Positions 13,634 through 26,990 are shown, counted from the stretch's first letter. The stretch is 64,000 nt of DNA from Bradysia coprophila (GCF_014529535.1 NW_023503616.1:682001-746000), one strand, 5' to 3'. Notes: generated by a model not told the origin, from the sequence alone. Numbers and translations: made by a program.

Positions 13634-13820
13634 TGGTTTCTTGTGGTCGTTGCTTTGTTGCAAAGTTCACTATAAGGTGATTTTTTTTTCAAATTTAGCT
13701 AAGTTTGGTTACAAATGTGAACAAAATCATATAAAAACCAAAATTCGAAACAAGCATCCAATTTTTTTTCATCCTCAGCGAACTTTGCACCAAAGCTAAA
13801 ACCACAAGAAGCAATACGAT
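13634..13820. repeat. Inverted repeat inside the 2-kb element
   Basis: GGTTTCTTGTGGTCGTTGCT and TTGTTGCAAAGTTC on the left correspond to GAACTTTGCACCAAAGC and AACCACAAGAAGCAA on the right in inverted orientation, about 110 bases apart. Confidence 0.6.
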
Positions 13821-13906
13821 GTAATTTTCAAAAATATTTCATGAGTTAAACGAAAATCATCTTTAGAAAATATTTCTTTCTTTTAATAATCGGAAAACCT
13901 TTTTTT

Positions 13907-14667
13907 AGCCCCGTACGAAGTACTGGGGGCTTATAAGATTAATATGCCGTTTGTAACACGTCGAATTGGAAGCAGACAGTAAGGGCAAAGCATTTGGTTA
14001 TGTTCATAGATGACGAATCCGCAATAAAAAAAATGTCCGTCCGTCCGTCCGTCTGTGACCCCTCTAGCTTGAGCAAATCACAACCTTTTTTCAAAATTCT
14101 TTTTTTTCCCCGATTGGTATCGACAAAAGTAAGGTCAAGTTCGAAAATGGGCATGGTGGGGTCGGCCCTTCCAGAGCTAGGGCCCTATAGGTGTTTTTCA
14201 GTCTTTCGACGATATCTACCGAAATACGCACGCAATAGCTGCTTGTGATATATCAAATGAAAGGTATTGACGAGTAGAACAAAGTTGCTGAACATTGTTT
14301 TTGTGTAGGATGCAACGCGAGCTTGTTGGGAGGGCTCAAAGGTCGTTACTCGGCCCTAAGTGTTTTTTCCACATAAATCGAGTAAATCTCATCCGATTTT
14401 GCCAAATTTAGTTTTTTTATGGAAAGTAATTGAATACCGAAAAGAACGTGTCGAAAAAAGTTTCAAATTTGGGCCCTTGGACTAAGGCCGCTACTCGGCC
14501 CTAAGTGTTTTTTGCACATAAATCGAGTAAATCTCATCCGATTTTGCTACTTTTTGTTTCATTTGAGAGATAATTGAATACCCAATAGAAAGTTGGCAAA
14601 AAATTTTGGGTTTCTAAAATAATATCGTTAATTGTTGGTTTTATTTGAGAGGTACTTCGTACGGGCT
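13907..14667. mobile_element. Nested 760-bp element with AGCCC(C)GTACGAAGTAC ends
   Basis: The left end AGCCCCGTACGAAGTAC and the right end GTACTTCGTACGGGCT are inverted repeats. The interior has a short CCGT tetranucleotide run (about 14036-14056) and two direct copies, about 146 bases apart, of a unit beginning CGGCCCTAAGTGTTTTTT (near 14350 and 14496). A more diverged relative starts near 14180. Both copies include CATAAATCGAGTAAATCTCA. The open frames across it are not protein-like. It lies within a larger inverted-repeat element. Confidence 0.7.
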
Positions 14668-14752
14668 TTCGTAATTGCGCTCTGCGCAATTTTAAAAATG
14701 AACACTTTCAGTAAATTTGACCATGCCCAACTTGACTTGCATTTTGGTAACA

Positions 14753-14849
14753 GACGCATTAGAGGGTTGTAGACGTATTAGGGTTCCGGGCGTATTACGG
14801 CTACGGACGTATTATGGTTACGGACGAAATAGGATTACGGGTCGTACGG
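14753..14849. repeat. 17-bp tandem repeat, about 5 copies
   Basis: Successive diverged units approximate ACGTATTAGGGTTACGG: GACGCATTAGAGGGTTGT, GACGTATTAGGGTTCCGG, GCGTATTACGGCTACGG, ACGTATTATGGTTACGG and ACGAAATAGGATTACGG. It is a small minisatellite inside the 2-kb inverted-repeat element. Confidence 0.8.
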
Positions 14850-15139
14850 AGCTAAGTCGCAGCAAACGCTCCGACTGTTCTGATGCCTTGTTTTTTATTC
14901 CGTTCAATTTTATGAGTGGGGTAAAATCGAAAATGTGAGAAAGGTCTATGGGGAAGAAGCACACCAACAACTAAGAATACCTGATTAGAGGTCCTGAGGG
15001 GTCCCTCATCCAGAACACAAATCATTTCTTCGGTACATTTTCATAAAACTTCTTTCTTGTTCAGGACCACCGTAGTAATCACAGTTCATCGCTATTTTAA
15101 ATTTTACGTAATCAAAGTGAGCAATCGCTCGCTCTAGAG

Positions 15140-17054
15140 CTTAACTTTTAAAACTTTTAGTCGGAATTTCACTCACACAGGACGCACTCACGTTGTCTTA
15201 ATGGATGGACGCCATAAAGTTCATAAGTATTTTTAATAAAAAACCAACATAAAATTATGAAAGCAGTGAAGACATTAAAGCTCTTTTCGTTATTTTTGTT
15301 ATCAAACACAAAGTGATGTTTATAAACAAATTGAAAGTCAAACAATAAACTTCGTAGTTTTGTTGAGTGTTTTTAAATAGAGAATAAAGAGTGTTTCTAC
15401 ACTGTCTCAATAAGTAAAAGTGGTATGTGAAAACCGGGGGACATATTACCATGTCTATATGAAACGTTTTGCTAAAATGTAGCCAAACTAAAACCAATAT
15501 TGTTGATTTATGTGTAACTCATTCTGTTTGAATCGTATAACCGAATTAAAAGCAAACATTCATTACCTTACTGTTATCTTGAAAACACTTCAACCCTTTG
15601 CTTTCGTCAACTGGAAATATTAACGAGATTATTGTGATATCTGTTCTGCCAGTTATACATTTCAATGGAAAGCCTTTTATAATCAATGTTGCGTCATAAT
15701 AATTGGAATAAATCAACATTTTCAACAGATAAACAATAATTTGTTTTTTCCTTAAATATTCCTGCAAAAACACACACCCGAAAACCCTCCTTTTCACGCA
15801 CAATTTAATCAAACTCAATTCTGAAATACATAAAACAATAGAGTATGACACGACAAAAAACACTTTTTTCCAATTAACAATTTAACTTCGAAATTATCTA
15901 CCCTTTGTGCCTTGTAACGAATCACTTATTATTATATAGTATCTGTCAGATGGATAGATAGATAAAAGCTAGCAACAACGGTGTGATGAAGATTGGAGAG
16001 GAAAAAAATTATATTTCCAATGAAACAATAAACTCACATCTTATCCCTATACCTCTTCAAAAAAGAAAGAAAAAATTGTATATAAATTGTGATGATAAAA
16101 CAAAACTTTTTTTTATATATATTTATTTTCACTTTCCGAATCGATATTTGAATTGGGGCCCCGAAAAGCTTCAACAATACACAATTTGTCTGTGTCAACA
16201 TTACTTTTGTGCGACAGAATCAGTGTGAAAAGCCAACCCAATAAAAAAGTTCCTATTTGGTGAAGAACCTTCGATTAACTCGGATATATATATGAAAGGA
16301 CATTATCCAAGTGGACGAATGAAATGGATTTCACTGATAGAATTTGATAAGAATAAGTAACATCAAAGCAATAATATACTCAACTCACTCCTTAATTTCT
16401 AATAAATCATTAGTGTGTTATCGCCAATGAGTTGTAACGGTTCATATTTATTAACTTACATATTTATCAACGAACTCTACATTTAGGGTTAGATATTTTA
16501 TTGTTGATGTTCGCTTTATCAATCAATTATTTAACTGTTTTAGCACACGCACACACTCACTATAATGTTAATGTTTAATTAATTCATTTAAGGGCAATTT
16601 TCCAACACACACCCACAACAAAACATAAATATTTAACGATGCTTTTTAGATGTTTGATTATATTCGATATAATATTCGCATTCGACCTAATAAATTTTAC
16701 TGAAGAAAGTTAACTCCAAGACAGCCTTACACCGACTGAGCTAGCGAGAGAAATTGAAAATGTTTCATTTGTTATTCAAGCTTGAACGGAAAAAGCTTTA
16801 CCGGCACGAGATGAGAGAGAGAGCAAGAGAATAAATTGTGAAAATTTTATGAGAGTGGCCCATTCATTGACTATATTGAAATGTATCGTTGTGAATGCGA
16901 ATAACAATGCCGTGAAATATTGAATCAAAGAATCCGGGTTTGTTATAAGTGTGTTCAAAAGACCGAAATGCTTATATCACGTTTCGACTTGAAATTCAAC
17001 AAGTCACACTCAAAACGAAGCTTTAGTATATATAATATCCACCAAAAAACCCTA
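15140..17054. other. AT-rich non-coding stretch
   Basis: I see no gene or clear repeat. The open frames at 15255-15863 on the minus strand are AT-driven and featureless. Confidence 0.5.
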
Positions 17055-17699
17055 AAGGGTGAAAGTGTGACGCAAGTCCTTGTTACAAAATAACTGATAT
17101 CGCTGAGGGTGACACATTCTGCGCCTCAACGCAAAAGTTTTATCAACCAAAAATTGACCCTAAAAATTTAAGAAAGAAAATTTTAGAAAAAATTGCGTCG
17201 ACTCAAATCGAGCGAAAAATCCGATGGAAGTTAGGAAGTGCCAAAGGAATCACCTGTCATCCCAAAATTTAGGAACCAACATCGGAACACCTCACTTATA
17301 TCGAAAATATCCCAGATCCATCAAAACACTTTTTCCAATATTGACCAATCATAACTCATTTTTAGAGATCGACCTATAACCAAAATTTCAGGAAAATAGT
17401 AAGAAACGTTTAGGAATTAAGAAAACGTCCTTTTTCATAGGTACGAACTAAGTAACACAGCCAATCTCTGTTATCTGAAAATACGAAATTTTGAAGAAGA
17501 AGGATTTTGAAATTGAATATCTCAGCCAAATCTTAACTTACAGTAACATGTGATAGCTCGTTGAACTCGTATGGATGCCTAGATTCTAAATATAGAAGCT
17601 TGGGGTAGTCATTGGAGTTAGGAGGGGGAAGTCAAAAAGTTGATGTAAATATGCTCTTTTTAGAAAATGTTGTAGTAGAGGACTTGCGTCACGCCCGCC
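17055..17699. mobile_element. About 645-bp inverted-repeat element, TA-flanked
   Basis: GTGTGACGCAAGTCCT near the left end (about 17065) and AGGACTTGCGTCACGCC near the right end (about 17679) are inverted. TA lies at 17053-17054 and 17700-17701. No coding frame is visible. The terminal bases outside the shared core match only partly, so the boundaries are approximate. Confidence 0.65.
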
Positions 17700-17701
17700 T
17701 A

Positions 17702-20700
17702 CTAACGTGCAATCTTACAATCAAAGTTTACAAAACGTTTTTTTTCCTTATCTCACTTATACAGTGTTCTACATAAAACTATATGTTTTAACTACATGAA
17801 GAATTGTCTCATTAATATCAACGGTAATGAATTTTATACCAATGTACAGGTAAATCCATTCCGCATTAACTCGCCAAAAATACGGCTTTTGAGTGCCATT
17901 GTGGAGTTAAAAGTAGGTCGGTAGGAATAGCAAAAAATATGAGCAATAAATTGTGGAAGGAGACATGCAAAGTATTTCAGTTAAAATGTGAAGCTGCATT
18001 TATGCATTTAATATCGATTATATTTCATTTAACTGTAGTTAATGAGAATGTGCAGTAGATAAAACCAATAATTTGACTGTAAAATGTAGGTTGAGATCCA
18101 AAATGTTATCTGTACAAGCGAATTAAAATAGCTGTAAAATTAGTAAGACCATCGGTAAAGCTGCCACCTTAAGTGTGTAAGTCGCTATTTCCATATTCGT
18201 TTTACATGCTACATCTCACAGATTATTTACTTTAGTAAGTATTCTACCTAACTTCTCTTCGTTTTACAATATATTTGGTTGTTGATTCTTATTAACAATA
18301 AAAGCCACTGACGTGTTTTCCGTGGTGAGCAGTCCTCAACCATAAATTGTAGAACATGTATGCAGCTAAACGTGTAATACTACTGATAACTGAAAGCTTA
18401 CTTCACAATAATCGTATATCGTCAACAGACATGTACACCACATAAAATGACATAAGGCTATAAAATGGAGCGACATGAAACATGATCAAACCTAATGGAA
18501 GCATAATAAACATGCGAATAAACTTTCCTAGAAAAATGCATAAAGTTTAGAATTCAGCTTTTATATTTAGCCTTAATGCTTGGAAAATTATTCAACAATT
18601 TCGAAATGTAGAAATTGTGAACGCTGCTAGAATTTGAGGTTGTCAATTTGAACTTTCAGAAATGAGTGTACTATAAATATTTGAAATCCACAATATATTT
18701 AATGGTTAAAGCCTAGACAGTCACATTACACTTAGGTTGTCTGTCTTTCTACAATATTATTTGTAAGATCATTAAAGATTCGAATAATCAAGAATTCAAA
18801 TTTGCATTTCTATCAACTCTGACATTTATTTTAAATTTTTATGTAGAAGCTGCCAGGTATACCTAATTTTAAGTGGAATGAGCTGTTAGATTTATATTAG
18901 ATGGCGGCTGTAGTTCGTTACATATTTGCAGTTTTATAGTGCTTTACAGAAAAGTTACCTACATATTGACCTACACATTAATGTACCAGAAGCTAAAAAC
19001 GTAGATCCTCTTCACTGTTCGTTTAACTAATAACATCTCTTTCTTCCGCGTCTCTGGCATCTGTACAGTTAATGAAACAAAGAACTCTACAGTCTTCTGA
19101 ATACATATGAATAAAATAGGTATTTTCTATGTACACTCATAGAAACAATACGACCACTCATCCGTCTTTAGACAAACACCGACAGCTTTTGTATTACTTC
19201 AAAGAATCTAATGTTATACACATACACATAGCATATGGTTGATATAATTCAATCATCTCAAATTGTTTATCCTTACACCAATAACACAATCGTCATGTTG
19301 TCACCGAGAAACGATACAAAGTAGATGTGTAAAGGCAAATTCATCATATCAGGGAATGTCGAGTCACAAAGAGTTTGTCCTCAATAGCAAACAAATACGC
19401 TAAGCAAAGGAAACGTGACGAATATTTCTAATGCGAATATTTTCATTTGAAACGTTCCCAAATTTACTGTGTAGCGATCGTTTTCTCTATTGACTTCCTA
19501 CTGGCTTTGGGGAATCAGTTACCATCACAACTTATTGCCGAATTGTGTGCTTTATTAAATACATTTGATACATTCGAAAAGTCTATACTACAATTCCCGT
19601 AACACTAAATATGGTGTAACAACATGAAAGCCAATGAAATTTATTTATTTTGATAAAGCGAGTCGTCCTATCTTTTCTAAGTAATTTTTCTTTAACCAAG
19701 CTTTAACCAATTCAAATTGTGAAAGTTATTGTTGTTGGCTGAACAATAAGCGAGTCATCGCTATAGTATTGGAATATTTCCCACATACCACATTCCTGCT
19801 CTTCTTCATCTTAAAAATATCCAAACCTTTTGCAGATGACGAAAGATCTGTGAAATAACGACTAAAATAAGCAATGAATTTTAGTTAGAAAAATGTATGT
19901 TAAAACAAAGGAAGTACAAGATTTGTATTGAATCGTTGAAAATAGTTAAATCAAAAGAAGTAATAGATTTGATTATTATAATGATGATATGTCTGCTATA
20001 ATCCAAATGATCTACACATAATTGGATGAAAGGGGACGTGGTTTAAGAGTATTTCACAAAAATGGAAGAGATAGCAGACGGACACACAGTAAGTAATTAA
20101 AATAGTCTCTTAAGTTGGAGGATAAACGCTTTTCCTATCTACCCCATGCGAAAGTTGACGATTCCATAGCAAATTTGCTCCTGCAAAAATGGCCCATTAC
20201 ATGTTCCGTTCATTTTCTACATTTTCTGTGTGGGTAGATATTAAACCTGTATACATTGGATGTTGCTACGTACTTCATTACTTTGGAAACACTTTGTGAC
20301 ACTCGCAAACTCATTTTTTTAGCAACTTGATTCGGTTACAGTCTTTTTGACAAAGTATATCCGAGTCGATGAGGAGTGATTTTGCTTTTATCATAAAATT
20401 GTCACAGAGCCGATTATTGTATGACAAGGTACAAGGTTCAAACTGAAGCGGGTAAACGATTTACCGAACACACAATTTTACAAACTTTTTGTGAGCTTGT
20501 GCCATAATGATCGTTAGTACAACATCCGACAAAAAAGTGAACAGGAAGCATTAAGATGTTTGACTATAAGTCGAGCACTTTAATATAAAGAAGAGAAATG
20601 TAAATTTATTGTTCCACATAATAATGAAAGCAAGCAGGAAGATGCAATATACTTTTTTAGAGTGCAATTCTACAAATCCAAGTCTCTTTATTAAACCGAA

Positions 20701-23700
20701 ACATTCGCAATATTTTCAAGTTTTATGTTTGTTTATAGTGAGAAAAGCTTTATAAATCTTCCGTTTTGTTGTAAAACTTTTGCAAACATAATGCATTTTC
20801 CCAGTAAAATGCACTCGTAAATTGCAGACAAACAACTGGAATATAATGGACAAGTTAATTCTACCTGAAAATAAATTAGTGTTATTGTATACATGTACAT
20901 ATTATGCGGAAGCAGCGATGGCTTTTAATTAAAGAGTAAAGAGTTTCTGTAAGAGTTTTGTGTGTAAAAAGTTGTTCATGCCTGACACTAAAGTTTTGAT
21001 GAAACAGAACCCTTCCGTATCTTAACAAAACAAACTTTGATTGTTAATTCAATAAAGTAAGAGGTAGAAGAGAAAAAAAATGGAAAAAGGATCCTCAAAA
21101 AAGTTGAATATTAATTACAAAGCCGAAAGTAAATGGCGAATCTTTTTCTTTTCTTTTTTTTTTAACTTAACCCAAGAAACTCACCCACAAATAAATGATT
21201 CATTCAATTACTTTAAAAAATATTAACAATGAAAAATGTCTATATGACTAATGAGCCTAAATTCGATTTTGTAACAATAACAATTAAAGCTGGGAAAAAA
21301 TGTGTCCCATTGGTTTCGATATCGTGTGTCAAATCAGTGGCATAATAAATATCATTTGACACGGAATCTAAATAGTTAACGTGCCGAAAGACATTATTTA
21401 GGGCTTATGAATAATGTCAAAGTAAAACTTAACGATGAATTAGTTACGTTGTTGGTGATTAAATATTATTGCTTCTGATAAAATTCGGTTCGGTTTTTTG
21501 TTTTTGTTTTTAATAAATCGTAAGGCCACCGCTTAGTATTACATAGTTTGAAGTGTTTTATACGTTCATTAACAATTTGTAATCTGAAATTTAGATTAAT
21601 TGCGATAAAAGCCGTATAAAGACTACAAGTAGAAAATAAATATCAACTCGTGACGAGAAACCCCACTGAAAGTGGGTATGAGAAAATTTACCTTTATTTG
21701 ACTTGTCCAAACTTCATATTAGTCAAATAGAAAAGAAACTTTTTTGGACTGATTTGATTGTTAGTATATTTCAAAGGAAGTGAACGAATCGTCAAGCGTT
21801 AATTCACATTAATGAATTCAAAGGTTTCATTTCTGTAAGATTTGCGGTTTGATCATCAGAGCTTTTGACATTATTATTGTTGAAGTGTTTGGTGCTCCCA
21901 TCACGTTAGCAAAGATAATTTTTCCTTTTTCCTTTTAATTTGGGAGATAATTTTTCAATGAACACGTATATGTTGTGCGTATCCTATTCCATGACTAAAA
22001 TAATTTGAATATTTTCATCAACCTTCTTAATGAGCTCAATATAATTGATTTAAAGAGATACATTGGTGTCTCTACGTCATTTGCAACTATTTAGCTTTAT
22101 CAGAATATAGTTTCACTAACATCGTTAAATTAAGCTGTTAAAAGCTTCGTAATACGTTACACAGAACGATACCTGATTCTATTTATTTTGATACAGAGAT
22201 TTATCACGCTAGTGTGGCTACTTTCTATATATGCTCAATATCCCTCTATTCTATAAAAATGATTCAGACACTGGAGTCTAACTCTGTTAAAGTGAAAGAA
22301 TATTATTTATGAATGCAAACTTTAGTCAACTGAACATCTGGCATGGGTTATCCGATGGGCAGACATAGACAATCATTTTAAAAATTGGTAAAAACGAACA
22401 ATAAGAACTAATTTAAACTAAAATGTCCGATATTTCTAGCAAACTAATTCAATTCCATTCAGAATGAAATGTTAACAAGGCTTATTCAACCATAGAAATG
22501 CAAAACCCGAAAATTTGACTAGAACATAATTCTTAATTTCATGAGCTTTATCGTCATATTCCGCAGACAAAGTTTAGCTATTGCATTGTTAGTGCAAACT
22601 CTGGGCTGACTGACCATTCTGTTTGAGATATATTTTGCCATTTCAAAGTGAAAGCCAACATCGTTTCTATATTTTAATTAAATAATTTTTTTTATTCAAG
22701 TAAGTCGAAAACTTCTGGTAGCATTGTTAAAGAGTTGGGTGAATTCTGAAGAAGACTTTCATTAATTTGGCTAAAAAATTGTGAGTGTGTGAAACACTGT
22801 GTAGTGTATCACCTTTCATTCATTGCACACCAATAGAAGTTTACTAAGCAATAATTGAACGTGGTATTTGATTCTATTCCAATCAATATGCCAGTTTATA
22901 AATTGAATTTACCCTTTAATATAATGGATATTGAAGAGGTCGTACCAAAGGCGTATCAAAAATTATGAGTGAGCCCTGGGGCCACAGAGCAAAAACTGTA
23001 CAATGTATTCTAATCAGCAGCAAGTTTCAATGTGCTCAAAATGAACGTAGCAAAATGTTTAGAAATTTGTATTCTCAACATTTATTCATTCAGAACGGAA
23101 CGTTCGCTTGATAAACATTATTTCCTAAGGACACCATTAAACTTTTGAAACATTAATCCTATTTAGTAAGATAACTGAAGGCTAAATTCGGCAGAGCTTG
23201 AAAAATTATGAAAAAAAAACTTTTCGTTCAAGCTTCTAAATTGTTCAATGTATCGGTGGGTGTGTATATTGTAATAATCACCACGTTCATGATTCTGAAA
23301 CAAAAGGTTAGGCAATGTATACACGAAATACGATAAGAGAAACGGTTTCGATTACAGTAAACCAATAAACGGTCCTAGCGTTAAGAACGAAAATACAACC
23401 AATCGAACAATAATTTCCGTTGCCAAAAATATTTTGATTTGCAGTTTGTCTGCTGAAATGAGTGTTAGAACTCCAGACATAAAAAAAAATCTAATTAAAA
23501 AAAATTATCAAAATAAATCAAACGTGAGTTCTAAACAAACATCGGTATACGGCATACACAAGAATTAGATAAACTCCAAGACAAGGTAATATAAAAAAAA
23601 ATGGAAGAAAATTGTATTATAAAAAACATTTTTCCAACATTCACGTCTTTATCTATAAACCAAATTTGAATTTTCTTATTTGCATAATGTTATGTGCTTT

Positions 23701-26264
23701 GATTATGAAATTCTACGGTACCGTACAAAAAAAATCTTTTTTATGAAGCTTATTGTTGAATATATTTCATATGCGTATTATCGCAGAACGATAGAGAGGT
23801 ACATTTTTTTTCATAAGATAAATATACAAAGTGGTATATTTAACCGTGTTCTTTCCCGTACAATGATCATGTATTCAAGGTTTAAAGAATAAAAAAAAAA
23901 TGTTTAAAGAAAGAATACTTCTTAAGTAAACAAAAGAGCATGCAAAGACTGATCGAATTGAAATTCACCTTCTTATAATATTATATGGCAAAGAATCACT
24001 TGCTCTGTATGCCAGACAATGATGAGGATATGCGAAATACTATGTGTATATAAGATTAATCCCAACCAAGTGTTTTTTATCGCATCGCCGCTTATTAATC
24101 CAACTGTTTTCCTATACACACACCATCAAGCACAATCAACAAAAGCTTCTTTTTTTTATTTAAGCTATCAAAAGAGCTTAAGTCACTTTTTTCATACAAT
24201 TTTCATAATTTCATTAGAAAAAACCATTAAATAACTTTGATATTTTTTGCTTCTTTTTTTTCTTGTTTTCACTTTCCTCCTTTTTTCTAAAAAAAAACTT
24301 TATCAAACAAAACAACTTTTTTTATGGATTTTCCCAACACTTACAAAAAGTTGATCTTAAATCAACACTCAGTAAATTCAAAATATCCGAACGGTTGAGC
24401 TGGCGAGAGACGACTAAACCTGAAACTGGTAAATTCGGAAAAGCTAACTCAACAAAATCGAATGAGATTTTACTGAAGCGAAGAGAGTTGTGTAGAAGGA
24501 AAAGTGAAAAGGGAAAAAAATGTTTATCTGTGATGTATGATAAATATTATACACACGTACACGTTCATCGCATGTTCATTGTATGGAAAAATTTAGAGAG
24601 GTAAAATTGATCTCGTTGAAGAGAATCAAAATCGGATGGTTCATATTTTCTTGTGGAAAATGTCAAAGGTATACAAGATATATAGAATATATTATATGTC
24701 TACAGACGTGTTTGCTCAACTACAATGGATGTGTATGTATAAATTTGGAACACACAGTTACATGAGTAATGGCATATAAAGTATAAACCTCAGGTGAAAC
24801 AGAGTTAAGTTTCAATGAAGGGATAAAAGTCTGTATTGTCTGTATTTATAAAATGTATGCGTTTTGTTAACACGAACATAAGAGCCAAGAAAATAGGGTT
24901 ATTTGTTACTTTTTAGGTTCAGGCAATACGATTCGTTTAAAATGTGTTTCAAGTTTCAATGCAAGTTTTATTTTGTGGAAAAGATTAGCTATGGAATGCT
25001 GTTGAACAATAAACGTAAACGAAGCGAGCTTTTTAAATTTCGAATCATTTTTTGTTGTTACATTACGAACGAGTTAAAAAGAAAAACCGTTCACTTAATG
25101 TTTGTGAGCTGGGCACGAGCATGAGTAGTTAAATTTAAAGAAAATTGAAATGTTAATGATACCTTCTGCATGAAATTAAGTAGACATTAACAGATTATAC
25201 GCATTATCATTCACCAGCTCTTTCTTTACCCATAACTTTAAGAAGAAACGAAGAATGAACAACTGGAAAGAACCTGCGAACGAAATTAACTAAAAATAAA
25301 GTTTTCAATTGAACTTGCTTACAAAACGAAAAAATCGATAAAATTGTTTCAACCGAGGGGCAGCCTAACATAGAAAATCCTTTGTTAAAAAATTCTTTTA
25401 AATTTAAAAAAAAATCTTTAAAATTGAGTAAAAATGTATCGTTGCATATCAGAGAAACCTAGAGACTTTCCTTGAAAATCAAGTACCAGATATCCACTAT
25501 ATCTATCCACAACCCGACTATCCAGCATCCACACTAATCTTAACAATTCCTTTTGCAACTTTGCAACTCCATTCCATTTCTACCATATTCTGCTAGGTAA
25601 ACTGAAAGCCCAAAAATTTAAACATTTTTCCTACAATTGCTAATTGACACTTCCCAAAATCGTATACCTAATAAAATTCTCGAAAAGCGTTTGAATAATC
25701 GATCTGTGAATATTTAAACTCGGTTACAATTTCAAATTTCTATGTACACACATGATACTAGTAAAATACTCTTAGCTAAAAATCGTACGGGTACAAAAGT
25801 GTTTGTGACGCTCAGCTCGTATAATATGTAAATCGACACAATTCATATAACTTACCTTTTGTAACATAAACGAACGATAGACGTTTGTAGAAACAGATGG
25901 GTTACTAATTAGTAGGCAAAATGCCTATCAGTTCGTTTCTGACCGGTCCTGTTAGTTTCTTTTAAAACTTAACTCTAGGTCAGAATCTCTGATATATGAA
26001 TAAAGTCAGGCTTATTGAGAAAGTAACAAAATTAACAAAAACGAGTTGCGTGCATGAGAATTTCTAACAACTAATCGTAAAATTAGGTGCTCGACATCAA
26101 TTATTACAAATGAATAATCAATATATCAAGAGTACGTGCACTTATATTAGAAACACCCGCCAATAATCTACTCTCAGTGTCAATATTTTTAACAATGCTT
26201 TCGATATCGATGGTTTACGACAGGAATATCTTACAATACAGTGTGCAAATTACAACAATTGAAA
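17702..26264. other. Long AT-rich non-coding stretch
   Basis: I can support no gene across about 8.5 kb. A partial copy of the CCTGTCACA MITE family is visible at about 19890-20000 (AAATGTATGTTAAAA, GAAGTACAAGATTTG, AAGAAGTAATAGATT). The short plus-strand frames between 23680 and 25124 come from A- and T-runs and have no domain-like features. It could be intergenic DNA or a large intron. Confidence 0.5.
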
Positions 26265-26384
26265 TTACTAACAACAGCTGCTAATAATCATACCTATAAA
26301 GAATTCGAATAACTATAGGTACCTCTAAATGTATTGCTTCTGGAAGTTGAATGGAAAAACAAGACAGAGCAGAGGATCAAATGT

Positions 26385-26457
26385 GTTTTCGTTGTGTAGT
26401 GGTTATCACATCTGCTTAACACGCAGAAGGTCCCAGGTTCGATCCCTGGCGAAAACA
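26385..26457 (+). tRNA. tRNA-Val (anticodon AAC)
   Basis: This is a 73-base nuclear tRNA. The acceptor stem GTTTTCG pairs with CGAAAAC, and the discriminator base is A. The anticodon stem TCTGC/GCAGA encloses a loop with anticodon AAC, which reads valine GTN codons. The T arm is CCAGG-TTCGATC-CCTGG and contains a perfect B box (GGTTCGATCC). A T-run directly downstream (26458 onward) is a suitable Pol III terminator. An identical copy lies inverted at 26584-26656. Confidence 0.95.
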
Positions 26458-26583
26458 TTTTTTTTCGTCAGTTAGATTTGGGGAGCAATTTATTAAAAAT
26501 GAGCGATTCTCCATAATTTGATTCCTTCGACTATACTGGATTATCTAAATAATCCCAGAATAATCTGACTGACGAAAAAAAAT

Positions 26584-26656
26584 TGTTTTCGCCAGGGATC
26601 GAACCTGGGACCTTCTGCGTGTTAAGCAGATGTGATAACCACTACACAACGAAAAC
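26584..26656 (-). tRNA. tRNA-Val (anticodon AAC), inverted second copy
   Basis: On the minus strand the sequence is identical to the copy at 26385-26457, with the same cloverleaf, anticodon AAC and B box. The 3' side runs into a T-run on its own strand (AAAAAAA on the plus strand, about 26575-26582). It forms the right arm of the inverted duplication. Both copies look intact. Confidence 0.95.
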
Positions 26657-26815
26657 ACATTTGAACCTCTGTCTTGTTTTTCCACTCAACCTACAAAAGC
26701 AATACATTTAGAGGTGCCTAATCATTTAAATTCTTTATAGGTACGATTAACAGCAGCTGTTAGTGTTGAGTTATAAAGTGAGTATCTTGTTGGTGTTTTA
26801 TAGTAATCGAGCCTA

Positions 26816-26990
26816 GCAAAAACTTATTTGACCTGGAAACTTTTTCCAGGGGTGGTGAAGTCTTGGGTTTTGTTTTTTTGTAACACTGGTCTGGTCAATT
26901 GAATGAGATTGTGGATCAATTTAGTAAATTTCAATATATTAGACTTTGCCACCCCTGGAAAAACCTTCCAGGTTTTTATAAGATTTAAAA
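26816..26990. mobile_element. Short inverted-repeat element next to the tRNA pair
   Basis: ACCTGGAAACTTTTTCCAGG followed by GGTGGTGAAGTCT (from 26831) is matched in inverted orientation by AGACTTTGCCACCCCTGG and AAAAACCTTCCAGGT (to about 26974). Each arm also contains its own small CCTGGAA/TTCCAGG palindrome. The open frames read across it on both strands are by-products of the repeat. Confidence 0.65.

Larger units (their letters stand above)
13108..15139. mobile_element. About 2-kb inverted-repeat element carrying a second element
   Basis: CTCTAGAGCGAG (13108-13119) is matched by CTCGCTCTAGAG (15128-15139). Long subterminal arms correspond in inverted order: 13235-13375 and 14910-15070 share TTGTGTTCTGGATG-type words, GTTGGTGTGCTTCTTCCCCA, TTTCTCACATTTTCGATTTT and ACCCCA. 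There is no long open frame, so it is non-autonomous or a composite. Inside lie a shorter inverted repeat (13634-13820), a separate element with GTACGAAGTAC ends (13907-14667) and a 17-base tandem array (14753-14849). I could not establish a target duplication. Confidence 0.7.
26265..26775. repeat. Inverted duplication carrying two tRNA-Val genes
   Basis: The left arm (about 26265-26480) and right arm (about 26560-26775) are inverted copies that extend well beyond the tRNAs. Shared blocks include ATACCTATAAAGAATT, CCTCTAAATGTATTGCTT, GGAAAAACAAGACAGAG and TTTTTTTCGTCAGT. Flanking sequence has diverged by scattered substitutions and small gaps, while the tRNA sequences are identical. The two genes point toward each other, with about 125 bases between them. 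Confidence 0.9.

Noticed and set aside
13939..14248. Overlapping frames on both strands with an R/P/S-rich stretch
   Set aside because: They follow the CCGT run and repeats of the nested element.
24263..24604. 113-codon plus-strand frame rich in K, F and S
   Set aside because: Built from A- and T-runs in an AT-rich desert. The basic second half is slightly protein-like but nothing supports it.
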